A DNA stretch of 35,368 nucleotides from Oscillatoria sp. SIO1A7 (GCA_010672965.1 JAAHFN010000069.1:1-35368); one strand, 5' to 3'; counted from the stretch's first letter, positions 1-8,436 are shown. Translations and numbers: made by a program. Notes: generated from the letters alone by a model not told the origin.

Positions 1-254
<254 letters not shown>

Positions 255-321
255 GTTTACCCCCCCTGATGAAAAGAGAAGTTTGACATATAAGAAGTCG
301 AGCTTCTCTATGCATCGCCTC

Positions 322-350
322 AAGCGCTCCCTTTAAGGAGCGCTTTTTTT
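322..350 (+). terminator. Rho-independent terminator of psbA
   Basis: A perfect 8-bp stem, AGCGCTCC (323-330) and GGAGCGCT (337-344), encloses a 6-nt loop and runs into a T-tract (344-350). It lies about 70 bases after the psbA stop on the same strand, so it is the likely end of the psbA transcript. Confidence 0.9.
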
Positions 351-481
351 GTATCTGGGACTTGCAGGTTAATAATGTACCAATTCAAGGGCAACGAAGC
401 GCGAGCGCCCGAACGGTAGTGGTCTTTTGGACTGGTACTTTATTTTTGCGCAAGTCCCTCTGCAATCTTCCTCGGACCAAT

Positions 482-590
482 TATTGCACTACCAAAACGG
501 CTTAGGAGACTCTTGTTCGTAGGGGCGTAGGCGGAGCCTACGCCCTTTTCGATCCCTATAGCTGTCCTAACCTGAATGCTTAGTGCAATA
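482..590. mobile_element. MITE-like element with inverted termini around a perfect hairpin
   Basis: The left end TATTGCACTA (482-491) is the exact reverse complement of the right end TAGTGCAATA (581-590), and a second matching block follows inside (GCTTAGGAGA against GGTTAGGACA, 8 of 10). The centre holds a perfect 10-bp stem, GGGCGTAGGC (523-532) and GCCTACGCCC (536-545), with a 3-nt loop followed by TTTT. No transposase is present. A half-copy of the right end (20 of 26 bases identical) occurs at 15152-15177. TA-bounded ends would fit an IS630/Tc1-type non-autonomous element, but this is inference. Confidence 0.55.
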
Positions 591-875
591 CAAGAGAAGC
601 AGTCAGCTCTCAACAGTCAGCACGAGAGCGGTAGTTGGGGATCTAAAAGCTATGAATACCAATGCCCAATGCGAACATACCCAATGCGAACATGCCACCC
701 ACCCCAAGGGCACCCTCCAACCCACCCCTAGCTAGCCCCTCCCCTCCTGGGAGGCTCCTGGGAGGGGGAGGTTGCCCAATGCCCTTTTGCCCAATTCTCT
801 GCCATACAGATGAGCATTCGTTAGAATTGTTTTCAAAAGTAACAATGGCCAAAAAAGGCTGAGTAGAAAACAAAT

Positions 876-1751
876 ATGCAATTATTTCCAGGTCGTATGG
901 TACTGAAGAGCAATATTTTTCTGGTTTTGTTGGCAATCCTGGGTTGTTGCTTTGTGACCCCACCGGCAAGGAGTCAAGCATTATTGCCTCATACTCTACA
1001 ACTCAACTCGGCGGATTTAAGGCAGCAAGGCTTGTCTCTGGCTCAGGAAGCGGATCGACTCGGAAGACTGCAGCAGTATGAATATGCTTTGCCAAGAGCT
1101 AAACTGGCGACGCAATTGGCCCCAAAGCAATTTGAAACTTGGGCAATTTTGGGGCAGTTGTACCTCCAGACAGATGAGGTAGAGAAGGGAATTTCAGCAT
1201 TTATTATGGCCCGAACTCTGGCTCCAGAGAACCCTAACATTTTGTTTGCTTTGGGCTCTGCTTCGTTTCAGCAGCAAAAATATCGGGCTGCAGTCGATTA
1301 TTTGCTTTCGGGATTAAAGATAGAACCAGATATTCCTGGGGCCTTGTTTGATTTGGGTAATGCTTATTATATGCTTAGGGATTTTCAAAAGGCTATAGAC
1401 CAGTATGAAAAGGCGATCGCCCGGGATGAGACGTTTTGGCCAGCTATTAATAATATTGGCTTGGTAAGATACGAACAAGGGAAGGTAAAAGAGGCCCAGC
1501 GCAGGTGGCAAGCCTCTCTGAATATTGATGAAAGCGCAGCAGAGCCAATGCTGGCCATTGCGGTTGCTCTCTATACGGAAGGAAAGATTGCCCAAGCTTA
1601 CTCTCTGGGCGAATCAGCACTATCCTCTGACCCTCGCTATGGAGAGCTAGAGTTTCTGCGGGAGAATCTTTGGGGCGATCGCTTGCTAGCAGATACTAAA
1701 AAATTCTTGGAAACGCCTAGAATTAAAGCTACCCTAGCTGGAGAGCAGTAA
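876..1751 (+). CDS. Exported tetratricopeptide-repeat (TPR) protein
   Basis: A 291-residue protein with an N-terminal hydrophobic segment (about residues 12-27, FLVLLAILGCCFV) followed by PPARSQA, which fits a signal peptide cleaved after an A-x-A-like site, so export to the periplasm or lumen is likely. The rest consists of TPR helices: repeat-like blocks such as YEYALPRAKLATQLAPKQFE, ALFDLGNAYYMLRDFQKAID and EKAIARDETFWPAINNIGLV show the usual Gly/Ala/Tyr/Ala/Pro spacing over about residues 60-270. TPRs make protein-protein contacts; no catalytic domain is visible. An alternative start at Met8 (897) has CCAGG a few bases upstream and would shorten the n-region. The partner and pathway are unknown; cyanobacteria use TPR proteins of this kind in photosystem assembly among other tasks, but nothing here proves that role. 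Confidence 0.85.
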   Translation: MQLFPGRMVLKSNIFLVLLAILGCCFVTPPARSQALLPHTLQLNSADLRQQGLSLAQEADRLGRLQQYEYALPRAKLATQLAPKQFETWAILGQLYLQTDEVEKGISAFIMARTLAPENPNILFALGSASFQQQKYRAAVDYLLSGLKIEPDIPGALFDLGNAYYMLRDFQKAIDQYEKAIARDETFWPAINNIGLVRYEQGKVKEAQRRWQASLNIDESAAEPMLAIAVALYTEGKIAQAYSLGESALSSDPRYGELEFLRENLWGDRLLADTKKFLETPRIKATLAGEQ

Positions 1752-1942
1752 TAATCCACGAAAATGCGCTCGGCGGTAATGTTAATATAGATCGGCTCTC
1801 AATAAAAGAGCCTAGCTCTTCGAGGGGGAGAGCTTTCTGGGTGCCGAACGCCGATCGCCAAATTGCTGCCGATCGCTCCACGGCTAAATACTAGACCGAG
1901 CGGCGAGGAACGGGGAGAACGCAAAATAAATTTGTGGAGGCG

Positions 1943-2341
1943 TTACTCATCAGGGAGCAGCTCTTTAATTTGAGTAACAAACTCTTGGTGATCGACCACG
2001 GGCTTAGATATGTAGGCATCTGCCCCGCTCTGGTCCAAAAAGTTTTCCCTATCTCCTGCCATAGCGTGAGCGGTAACCAGGATAATGGGCAAATCAGCGG
2101 TTTTAGGGTCTGCCTTTAACATCTGAGTAATCTTAATGCCATCAACAGCTTTGCCCTGATACACGCTACGAGCTAGAGAAACGTCCATTAAAATAATGTC
2201 TGCTTCCCTGGCATGAGCAATTTCCATCACCTCTTGCACATTTTCGGTATGTTTGACGTTTAACCCCCCCCGCTTGGTCAGTATTTTAGAAAAAACCCGA
2301 GCATTGACCAAATCATCTTCCACAATAAGCACAGTTTTCAT
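1943..2341 (-). CDS. Single-domain response regulator (REC, CheY-like)
   Basis: 132 residues, almost exactly one receiver domain with no output domain. The acidic pocket (VEDD, Glu8/Asp9/Asp10), phospho-acceptor Asp53 (ILMDVS), switch Thr90 (ILVTAHA) and conserved Lys113 (YISKPV) are all present, so it should be phosphorylatable. Such stand-alone receivers pass phosphate or act by protein contact in phosphorelays; the AHAMAGDRENFLDQSGADAYISKP section is typical of regulators paired with hybrid histidine kinases (DivK/CheY type). The ATG is preceded by AAAGGAAAC, a reasonable ribosome-binding site. It lies convergent to the TPR gene and divergent from gyrA. No partner kinase is in the window. 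Confidence 0.93.
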   Translation of the reverse strand: MKTVLIVEDDLVNARVFSKILTKRGGLNVKHTENVQEVMEIAHAREADIILMDVSLARSVYQGKAVDGIKITQMLKADPKTADLPIILVTAHAMAGDRENFLDQSGADAYISKPVVDHQEFVTQIKELLPDE

Positions 2342-3025
2342 AGCAGTTTCCTTTGAGGTTAATTAGCGCGATGCAGCAATTGGCAATACTTTAGGGTTGG
2401 GCACGGCACCATCAAGTTTATTATTATAAACCTATATATCTAGGGCATCATAGTCCTAGGGGCTTCGCCCCCCTGGAAGGCTTGGAGCAGGTGGGAGACT
2501 TCGCCCTTGCTGCTATTTTAATATTACATATTGTTAAAAGAAGCGCCTCCATCGTGCGGGTTTTTATACCGATGTTCGCCTCGAACGCTCAAAGCTGCCC
2601 ATAGACTCACCTGAGCTGCCCTGGCTCATTAGAATAGCAAGTAGCTCGCAGCACTTGGAAGGCCCAATGGGCGATAGGCAGATACCAATAGCGAAGGAGT
2701 CTGTAGCAGTTGCGGATGAGCGATCGCTAAAATGGAGAAAGGTGCGTTTCTTAAGTAGATGATATCCGGTCAATGGCAGACTAATAAGAATTTGCTGCGA
2801 TTTAAATCGGAAGATATCGAATCCGGAAAAGCTATATAAGAGCAATAAATATTGCGACTGAATCCACAAAACTTCGCGATAGTTACGCGATAGTTACGCA
2901 ATAATTACGCGATAGTTACGCAATAATTACGCGACTGCGGTATCCTAAGTACGCGACTGCGGTATCCTAAGCATCATTGGGTCCGCTAAAAGGACTCTGC
3001 TAAGTTGGTTTCAGGAACGTTCCTC
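2342..3025. other. Intergenic region between divergent response regulator and gyrA
   Basis: About 680 bases that must hold both promoters. No convincing gene is seen; a 101-codon minus-strand frame at 2564-2869 has no family resemblance. Notable contents are a GGGGC-TTC-GCCCC hairpin (2459-2471), a HIP1 site near 2720, and the tandem array at 2876-2971 just upstream of gyrA. No consensus promoter could be assigned with confidence. Confidence 0.6.
2876..2971. repeat. 11-bp and 22-bp tandem repeat array upstream of gyrA
   Basis: Five 11-bp units alternate between GCGATAGTTAC and GCAATAATTAC (2876-2930) and are followed by two 22-bp units beginning GCGACTGCGGTATCCTAAG (2931-2971, second copy cut at 19 bases). 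The shared GCGA start and TAC end, and the 11 to 22 doubling, keep the units close to the helical period. The array ends about 55 bases before the gyrA start codon. Confidence 0.85.
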
Positions 3026-5581
3026 ATGGCAAAACAGCTAAACCTTCTGTCCGCTGGACATACTATCCCGACTGCTCTGCACGCAGAGATGCAACAGTCC
3101 TATCTTGAATATGCCATGAGTGTAATCGTTGGGAGAGCGTTGCCCGACGTCCGCGATGGCTTAAAACCAGTCCACCGGCGTATTTTATACGCTATGCACG
3201 AATTAGGTCTAACCCACGATAGGCCCTACAGAAAATGCGCTCGCGTGGTCGGGGACGTACTCGGCAAATACCATCCCCATGGAGACCAGGCAGTCTATGA
3301 CGCTTTGGTTCGGATGGTGCAGGAATTCTCCAGTCGCTATCCTCTACTAAGCGGCCACGGTAATTTTGGGTCGGTGGATAACGATCCTCCAGCGGCGATG
3401 CGCTATACGGAAACCCGTTTGTCAGCAATCGGCCAGCAGTCGCTCTTAGCTGAAATTAGCGAGGCTACTGTTAACTTTGTCTCTAATTTTGATAATTCCC
3501 AGGAAGAACCGGCAGTGTTGCCAGCGGGACTGCCAGTTTTATTACTTAACGGTTGCTCGGGAATAGCGGTGGGAATGGCAACGAATATTCCCCCTCACAA
3601 TCTCGGCGAGATTGTCGATAGCTCGATCGCTTTGATCGATAACCCAGATTTGTCAGACGAGAAACTATTCGCATTGATTCCCGGTCCCGATTTTCCTACG
3701 GGGGGCGAAATTGTGGAAACCGAGGGGATTAGAGCGGCTTATACTACAGGTCGTGGCGGGATTCAGATGCGAGGGGTGGCGACAATTGAAGAAATCCAAG
3801 GGAGACCGGGCCGCCGCCGCCGGACTGCGATTGTGGTTACGGAGCTGCCCTATCAAGTGAATAAGGCAGGGTGGATTGAAAAGGTGGCGGCGGCGTGCAA
3901 TCAATCTAAGATTGAGGGTATTTCCGATATCCGAGATGAGAGCGATCGCTCCGGTATGCGGGTGGTTATAGAACTGAAACGAGAAGCCGACCCGAGAGGA
4001 GTTTTAGGGCAGCTATTCCACCAGACCGCATTGCAAAGTAACTTTGGCGCGATTTTCCTAGCGTTGGTGGATGGCCAGCCAAGGCAGCTAACTTTGCGCC
4101 AGTGTTTGCAAGAGTTTTTAAAATTTCGAGAACAAACTCTAACTAGGCTCTACTCTAGCGAGCTACAAGAAACAGAAAGCCGCTTGCATATTCTCGAAGG
4201 GTTGCTAAAAGCTTTGAGCAATCTGGATGCGACAATCCAGATTTTGCGAGAGAGTCCCGATGGCACGACGGCAAAAGCTACCCTAGGCGAGGAGCTGTCC
4301 TTGAGCGATGCCCAGGCCGATGCGATTTTAGCGATGCCCATGCGACGGATTACCGGCTTGGAAGGGGAAAAGCTGCAATCGGAACGGGAGCAACTCGCCA
4401 GACGCCAAGAGGAGTTGCAGCGGTTGCTCGGCGATCGCCGCGAACTGCTCAAGGCAATCAAGAAGGATTTGCGAGCTGTCAAGAGAAAGTACGGCGATCG
4501 CCGTCGTACCCGCATTCTTGACAAAGATAAGATCTCCAGGTCAAAAAGCCCAATCCCAGGCAAGACAGCTACAACAAAACTTGAACCTGCTGGCTCGAAA
4601 TCCAAATCCGCCCAATCTGGACAACCGGAAGAGACGGTGGTGGAGTTTACCCATCGAGGCTATGCGCGGCGTTTGTCTCCTTCAGCTTTTAAGCGGCAAA
4701 GAGATAGCGAGAAAAAGACTAAAAAGCCAGCGGACAAGGGTAGTACGGATTTTGTGACCGGAACCCAACGGTCTATGACAGATTCCCATTTGCTAGTCTT
4801 GACCCGCACCGGGAAGGCATACCCATTTCAAGTGGGGGATATTCCAGAAGCGACTCAAAAAAATTCCCGAGGCAAACCCCTTGTTAGCTTGCTACCGCCT
4901 TCGGCTAGAGACAATAATCTAGATGCTATCGCTACTCAGTTGTTTTTGCCCGACAACTCCAAAGCCACGGATTTACTTATTTTTACTAAGAAAGGCCGCA
5001 TAAAGCGCCTTTCTCTCTCGGAATTTGAGAATCTCAGCGGTCGCGGTTTTTCTATTGTCAAGCTCAAAGATGGAGATGAATTATTCTCTGCCTTCCCCAT
5101 TCAACTTGGGGCACAGGTAATTATGGGCTCTTCTAGCGGACGGGTGTTGCGCTTTACAATCCACGACGAAGAATTAGCCGCAGCCACTCGCACTGCAGGA
5201 GCCAAGACAGCTATGCGTTTGGGCGATAGCGAGAAATTAGTGGCTGCCTTTCCCCTCAATCTAAATGCCGATTTGTTGCTGGTTTCCGAATACGGGTATG
5301 CCAAACGGATACAAGCGAGTAGCCCAAGGCTAGGCAAGAAAGGCGATCTAGGCGGTCAGGGCATTCGTTTTGATAAGAAAGAAGATGCTCTGGCAGGTAT
5401 GGTTATGGTTCGAGAAACGTCCGAACTGGTATTGCTGACAAGTGCAGACCGATTATTACCATTGTCAGCGGCGTCAGTGCGAATGCTGGGTAAAGACTCA
5501 GTTGGCGATCGCCTTTCTGTTTTGCGCCAGGAAGAACGAGTGGTTAATATAATTCTGCGATCGCCCCCACCGAGGGTTTAG
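3026..5581 (+). CDS. gyrA: DNA gyrase / topoisomerase IV subunit A
   Basis: Type IIA topoisomerase breakage-reunion subunit, which cuts and rejoins DNA while the B subunit (not in the window) supplies ATP hydrolysis. From the ATG at 3026 it is 851 residues; an earlier TTG at 3005 is open, but the ATG has CAGGAA upstream and gives the usual MAKQL-type start. The winged-helix core is clear: [20 protein letters not shown], then [17 protein letters not shown] and AAMRYTETR with catalytic Tyr127. The quinolone-determining position equal to E. coli Ser83 is Gln88 here. After about residue 490 a basic linker (KDKISRSK...) leads to a beta-pinwheel domain with repeated blades ([39 protein letters not shown]). 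The canonical GyrA box (QRRGGxG) is not seen; the expected place reads [17 protein letters not shown], so a topoisomerase IV-like activity cannot be excluded. Confidence 0.93.
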   Translation: MAKQLNLLSAGHTIPTALHAEMQQSYLEYAMSVIVGRALPDVRDGLKPVHRRILYAMHELGLTHDRPYRKCARVVGDVLGKYHPHGDQAVYDALVRMVQEFSSRYPLLSGHGNFGSVDNDPPAAMRYTETRLSAIGQQSLLAEISEATVNFVSNFDNSQEEPAVLPAGLPVLLLNGCSGIAVGMATNIPPHNLGEIVDSSIALIDNPDLSDEKLFALIPGPDFPTGGEIVETEGIRAAYTTGRGGIQMRGVATIEEIQGRPGRRRRTAIVVTELPYQVNKAGWIEKVAAACNQSKIEGISDIRDESDRSGMRVVIELKREADPRGVLGQLFHQTALQSNFGAIFLALVDGQPRQLTLRQCLQEFLKFREQTLTRLYSSELQETESRLHILEGLLKALSNLDATIQILRESPDGTTAKATLGEELSLSDAQADAILAMPMRRITGLEGEKLQSEREQLARRQEELQRLLGDRRELLKAIKKDLRAVKRKYGDRRRTRILDKDKISRSKSPIPGKTATTKLEPAGSKSKSAQSGQPEETVVEFTHRGYARRLSPSAFKRQRDSEKKTKKPADKGSTDFVTGTQRSMTDSHLLVLTRTGKAYPFQVGDIPEATQKNSRGKPLVSLLPPSARDNNLDAIATQLFLPDNSKATDLLIFTKKGRIKRLSLSEFENLSGRGFSIVKLKDGDELFSAFPIQLGAQVIMGSSSGRVLRFTIHDEELAAATRTAGAKTAMRLGDSEKLVAAFPLNLNADLLLVSEYGYAKRIQASSPRLGKKGDLGGQGIRFDKKEDALAGMVMVRETSELVLLTSADRLLPLSAASVRMLGKDSVGDRLSVLRQEERVVNIILRSPPPRV

Positions 5582-5826
5582 GGTGTAGGGTGTAGGGTGT
5601 GGGGTTTAGGTGGAAGAGAGATGGGGGAGGGTGGGGAGGCGGGGGAGTGTGGGGAGAGGGAGTTTGGGGTTTAGGTGGAGAGATGGGGGAGGGTGGGGAA
5701 GAGAGATGGGGGAGGATGGGGAGGAGAATATTCTGCGCCTTCTTCCCACAATTCCCACACCCTACACCCTACACCCTACACCCCACACCCTACACCCTAC
5801 ACTCTACACCCCACACCCTACACTCT
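5581..5826. repeat. Inverted heptamer (GGGTGTA / TACACCC) repeat spacer
   Basis: The spacer between convergent gyrA and the CysO-like gene is almost entirely short repeats. The left arm has GGGTGTA units from 5581; the right arm (5756-5826) has about ten TACACCC-like units, some changed to TACACTC or CACACCC. The arms are complementary. Between them a G-rich segment is itself duplicated: GGGGTTTAGGTGGA...GATGGGGGAGGGTGGGGA occurs near 5600 and again near 5666, with a third partial copy at 5705. Such short tandemly repeated repetitive heptamers are known from filamentous cyanobacteria. It could fold into a long hairpin and act as a two-way terminator. Confidence 0.88.
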
Positions 5827-5830
5827 AGCT

Positions 5831-6130
5831 TCAGCCCCCGGCAACTGCTGCAATAATACTAACTTCATCTCCACCTTTAACAGCGGTCTTGTCTCCATCC
5901 AAAAAGCGGATATCTTCTCCATTAACATATAAGTTTATAAACCGGCGGAGGTCGCCTTTTTCGTCGCAGAGACGGTTTTTGATTCCCGGACAAGACTGCT
6001 CTAGGGCATCAATCAACTCGATGATGTTGCCAGCAGTCAATTCTTTGCTGGGCTCGCCGCCGGAGTATTTCTGTAGAGGAGTAGGAATTAAGACTTTAAC
6101 CGTCGTTTTCTGGATCGCCTTGTTGGTCAT
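5831..6130 (-). CDS. ThiS/MoaD-family sulfur carrier, CysO-like
   Basis: A 99-residue ubiquitin-like protein ending in Gly-Gly (AAVAGG), the tail that is adenylated and converted to a thiocarboxylate in this family. The block [15 protein letters not shown] (62-76) followed by the AVAGG end is the pattern of CysO, the actinobacterial carrier that donates sulfur to O-phosphoserine in cysteine synthesis, rather than that of MoaD (PPVSGG) or ThiS. It is the last gene of a minus-strand group, 110 bases after threonine synthase, a fold-type II PLP enzyme from the same superfamily as cysteine synthases. No CysM, Mec+ protease or MoeZ is in the window, so its acceptor here is unknown. The family call is firm; the cysteine role is inference. 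Confidence 0.88.
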   Translation of the reverse strand: MTNKAIQKTTVKVLIPTPLQKYSGGEPSKELTAGNIIELIDALEQSCPGIKNRLCDEKGDLRRFINLYVNGEDIRFLDGDKTAVKGGDEVSIIAAVAGG

Positions 6131-6240
6131 TTTCTAGATACAATTATTATTACAATTCTACGGATCGTGTCTGGCAAGAGGGACTATCTGGTTTTCCGAT
6201 CGCCGGAAACCAGGCAAACTTATATGCTCCCCCTCATGCC

Positions 6241-7668
6241 TTAGACCAAAACTTGTTGCCATTCCAGGCGCTCCAGAGTACGAGAGCGTTCTAGCGCCTG
6301 CTCGAAGCTGGATAGCTTAGGCTCTATCGTTAGAGGTTGCCCAACATCGGACTGTACTGCTTCTTGGGTTTTCAATCCATTGCCGGTAATATAGACCACC
6401 GTGGTTTCGTCCGGGTCTATTTTACCCTCTTCCACCAGTTTCTTGAGAACGGCAACAGTGGTGCCGCCAGCGGTTTCGGTGAAGATCCCTTCTGTTTCTG
6501 CCAGTAGCTTGATACCTTCGATAATTTCTGAGTCGGTAACGGATTCTATATTACCGTTCGTTTTGCGAGCAAGTTCTAAGGCGTAGATACCATCGGCGGG
6601 GTTGCCAATAGCAATGGATTTGGCGACTGTATTTGGCTTCACCGGCGCTATGAAGTCGCGCCCTTCCCGGAATGCTTGGGCGATCGGGGAGCAACCCTCT
6701 GCCTGAGCGCCGCTGAAGCGAACGGGTTTGTCTTCTACCAGGCCAACTTTGATGAATTCTTGGAAACCTTTGTAGATTTTGGTATAGAGAGAACCGGATG
6801 CTAGGGGAGCGACGATATGGTCGGGGAGCTTCCAGCCAAGCTGTTCGGCAACCTCAAAGCCGAGAGTTTTCGAGCCTTCGGAATAGTAGGGGCGCAAGTT
6901 TATATTGACGAAGCCCCAGCCGTGGGTGTTGGCGACTTCGGAACAGAGGCGGTTTACTTGGTCGTAGTTGCCTTTGACCGCCATAAGCGTGGGGCTGTAG
7001 ATTAGGGTGCCCAAAACTTTGCCCGCTTCTAGGTCGGAGGGGATGAATACGCAACAATCCAGTCCGGCTTTGGCAGCGATCGCCGCAGTAGAGTTGGCCA
7101 AGTTGCCTGTGCTAGCACAGGAAACCGTAGTGAAACCCAATTCCTTCGCTCTAGTAAGGGCCACCGATACTACCCTATCCTTAAAGCTCAGGGTGGGCAT
7201 ATTCACCCCATCGTTCTTTATGTAGAGATTTTTTAGCCCCAGACGACGAGCTAAACGATGGGATTTTACCAAGGGAGTCATGCCAGTTCCCACGTCAATG
7301 GGGTTGTCAGTAGCAACCGGCAAAAAGGGGCGATAGCGCCAGATCGAATTTGGCCCTGCCTGAATCGTCTCGCGAGTTACCGTGCGGCGCAGAAGTTCGT
7401 AATCATAGCTGACTTCTAGCGGGCCAAAACAAACATCTTCGCAGACGTGAAGCGCTTTTGCATCGTACTCGGTACCGCATTCTTTACAGGTCAGCTTCTC
7501 AAATGTCGCCCCCGTAGTCGCTTCTCCTGTATTGGCTGGCTTTTCTATTACCTGGGCCTTTTCAAGCTTCGCAACTGTAGTTTGCAGATCTGTAGCTTGC
7601 ACGTCGGTAGCTTGCACATCGGTAGCTTGCAGGTCTGTACGGGTCTTTTCTGTCGTCTGGGTTGTCAT
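6241..7668 (-). CDS. thrC: Threonine synthase
   Basis: PLP-dependent enzyme converting O-phosphohomoserine to threonine in the cytoplasm. The open frame reaches 7761, but the ATG at 7668 (475 residues) is chosen because AAGGGAG lies 9 bases upstream and the extra 31 codons are unlike the family. Residues about 10-30 are a low-complexity QATDV pentad repeat. Next comes a Cys4 knuckle (TCKECGTEYD...HVCEDVC, Cys61/64/76/80), typical of the longer threonine synthase type. The PLP lysine lies in TLSFKDR (Lys163), and the glycine-rich phosphate loop and SCASTGNLANS substrate loop are intact. It lies between two sulfur-carrier genes on the same strand. The enzyme is full-length and looks active; the order of genes raises the question whether it or a relative can use a protein thiocarboxylate. 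Confidence 0.93.
   Translation of the reverse strand: MTTQTTEKTRTDLQATDVQATDVQATDLQTTVAKLEKAQVIEKPANTGEATTGATFEKLTCKECGTEYDAKALHVCEDVCFGPLEVSYDYELLRRTVTRETIQAGPNSIWRYRPFLPVATDNPIDVGTGMTPLVKSHRLARRLGLKNLYIKNDGVNMPTLSFKDRVVSVALTRAKELGFTTVSCASTGNLANSTAAIAAKAGLDCCVFIPSDLEAGKVLGTLIYSPTLMAVKGNYDQVNRLCSEVANTHGWGFVNINLRPYYSEGSKTLGFEVAEQLGWKLPDHIVAPLASGSLYTKIYKGFQEFIKVGLVEDKPVRFSGAQAEGCSPIAQAFREGRDFIAPVKPNTVAKSIAIGNPADGIYALELARKTNGNIESVTDSEIIEGIKLLAETEGIFTETAGGTTVAVLKKLVEEGKIDPDETTVVYITGNGLKTQEAVQSDVGQPLTIEPKLSSFEQALERSRTLERLEWQQVLV
7578..7640 (-). repeat. 15-bp in-frame repeats at the thrC N-terminus
   Basis: Units such as GTAGCTTGCACGTCG repeat about four times and encode LQATD-VQATD-VQATD-LQTT in the poorly conserved leader of threonine synthase. 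They add a flexible polar tail before the Cys4 knuckle and should not affect catalysis. Confidence 0.8.
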
Positions 7669-7763
7669 GGTCAAAAACTCCCTTGTTTCTAAATGTGATG
7701 TTTGGGAGGTTCCTCCCTTCACTAACAATTTGATATTAGCATCGGCGATGGCAAGAGTCAAAT

Positions 7764-7788
7764 ATACCCGACCTTTTTTGTCGGGTAT
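7764..7788 (-). terminator. Hairpin between moaD-like gene and thrC (attenuator or weak terminator)
   Basis: A perfect 9-bp stem, ATACCCGAC (7764-7772) and GTCGGGTAT (7780-7788), with a 7-nt loop begins two bases after the moaD-like stop. On the minus strand the loop is A-rich and only a short T-stretch (ATATTTG) follows, so it is a weak terminator at best. It could set the ratio of the two genes or protect the transcript end. Confidence 0.5.
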
Positions 7789-7790
7789 GC

Positions 7791-8054
7791 CTAGCCACCG
7801 CTCACCGGGGGGATTAGAACCACTTCATCGCCGTCTTGGAGGATGGATCTCGCTTCGACAAATTGAAAATTTATTCCAAAGCGGGTAATTTCCCTCCATT
7901 GGTCTAGCTGTGGATGCTCGGCGATCGCTCGTTCTAACACCTCTCCCACCGAGGTCCCTTCAGGAAACTGCCAAACCAACTCTCCAACTCCATAGGCTTC
8001 TTGGTAGGCAGCAAACAATTTGATAGTTACGGTAATTGGCTCGGACATTGACAT
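7791..8054 (-). CDS. MoaD/ThiS-family sulfur carrier, MoaD-like
   Basis: An 87-residue ubiquitin-like protein ending VVLIPPVSGG, the classical C-terminus of MoaD, the small subunit of molybdopterin synthase that carries sulfur as a C-terminal thiocarboxylate. The N-terminal beta strand ITVTIKLFAAYQEA and the GDEVVLIPPVSGG end are both canonical. There are two in-frame ATGs (8054 and 8048); neither has a clear ribosome-binding site, so the start is uncertain by two residues. No moaE or other molybdopterin gene is adjacent; instead thrC and a second, CysO-like carrier follow on the same strand. MoaD role is likely but a generic sulfur carrier is possible. Confidence 0.85.
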   Translation of the reverse strand: MSMSEPITVTIKLFAAYQEAYGVGELVWQFPEGTSVGEVLERAIAEHPQLDQWREITRFGINFQFVEARSILQDGDEVVLIPPVSGG

Positions 8055-8198
8055 ATATTTAATAGTTGCAAGTTACTCACAGGCATTAGGTAACTGGTAG
8101 TTACGACCTTTTTGCTTGAAGCAACCAGGCGAGTGGCAAGATTGTAAGGCCAGATAGTTAACAACTTAAATAAAACAAAAAAAAATTTAGACTTATCC

Positions 8199-8227
8199 TT
8201 GACAAATTTCTTAGTTTGGTGTAGGAT
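8199..8227 (+). promoter_or_regulatory. Near-consensus sigma70 promoter
   Basis: TTGACA (8199-8204), a 17-base spacer, then TAGGAT (8222-8227): a perfect -35 and a 4-of-6 -10 at optimal distance. It points into 8234 onward, where no ORF of usual size exists, and away from the moaD-thrC group. Confidence 0.6.
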
Positions 8228-8233
8228 GTTATC

Positions 8234-8400
8234 GTGGGAAAATGTGCCGCCAATATATATTGGCTGAAAACTAGATAATAAGCGAATTCAAAACATCAAA
8301 CCTCCACTACGAGGAGCTGGCTTGTCCGAGCCAGGCAAAACCTGTAAGATCGACGAAGAAAATCGGTTCTGCATTAAGAGAGAATTGAAAATTACAGAAA
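8234..8400 (+). ncRNA. Candidate small RNA (unassigned)
   Basis: Downstream of the strong promoter the DNA holds closely spaced foldable segments: the palindrome GCCAATATATATTGGC (8249-8264), CCTC-CACTAC-GAGG (8301-8314) and CTGGCT-TGTCCG-AGCCAG (near 8319-8336). No family motif such as Yfr1 was recognised and no clear T-rich terminator follows, so the 3' end given is a guess. It could instead be the leader of an unseen short peptide or chance structure. Confidence 0.35.
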
Positions 8401-8436
8401 CCAAGAAAGCAGTCAGCGGTCAGGCGCTCGGTTCCT

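Larger units (their letters stand above)
255..875. other. Intergenic region, 620 bp, repeat-rich, no gene
   Basis: No convincing coding region is seen; short open frames on both strands are GC- and Pro-rich products of repeat DNA. It holds the psbA terminator, the MITE-like element at 482-590, an AGCAGTCAGC-type repeat (598-625), a direct repeat of CCAATGCGAACAT (664-676 and 680-692), and a G/C-rich purine/pyrimidine stretch near 735-775 (CTCCTGGGAGG and related) that can fold on itself. No obvious promoter for the downstream TPR gene was recognised. Confidence 0.7.

Noticed and set aside
643-981. Minus-strand 112-codon frame overlapping the TPR signal peptide
   Set aside because: Overlaps a well-supported gene and consists largely of translated spacer repeats.
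2564-2869. 101-codon minus-strand frame
   Set aside because: No family similarity, no ribosome-binding site; composition like spacer DNA.
5599-5932. Overlapping plus-strand frames of about 85 codons
   Set aside because: They are translations of the G-rich and heptamer repeats, with three frames open at once.
8226-8267. Short ORF MLSWENVPPIYIG after the orphan promoter
   Set aside because: Its ATG overlaps the -10 box, so it would not be on the transcript.
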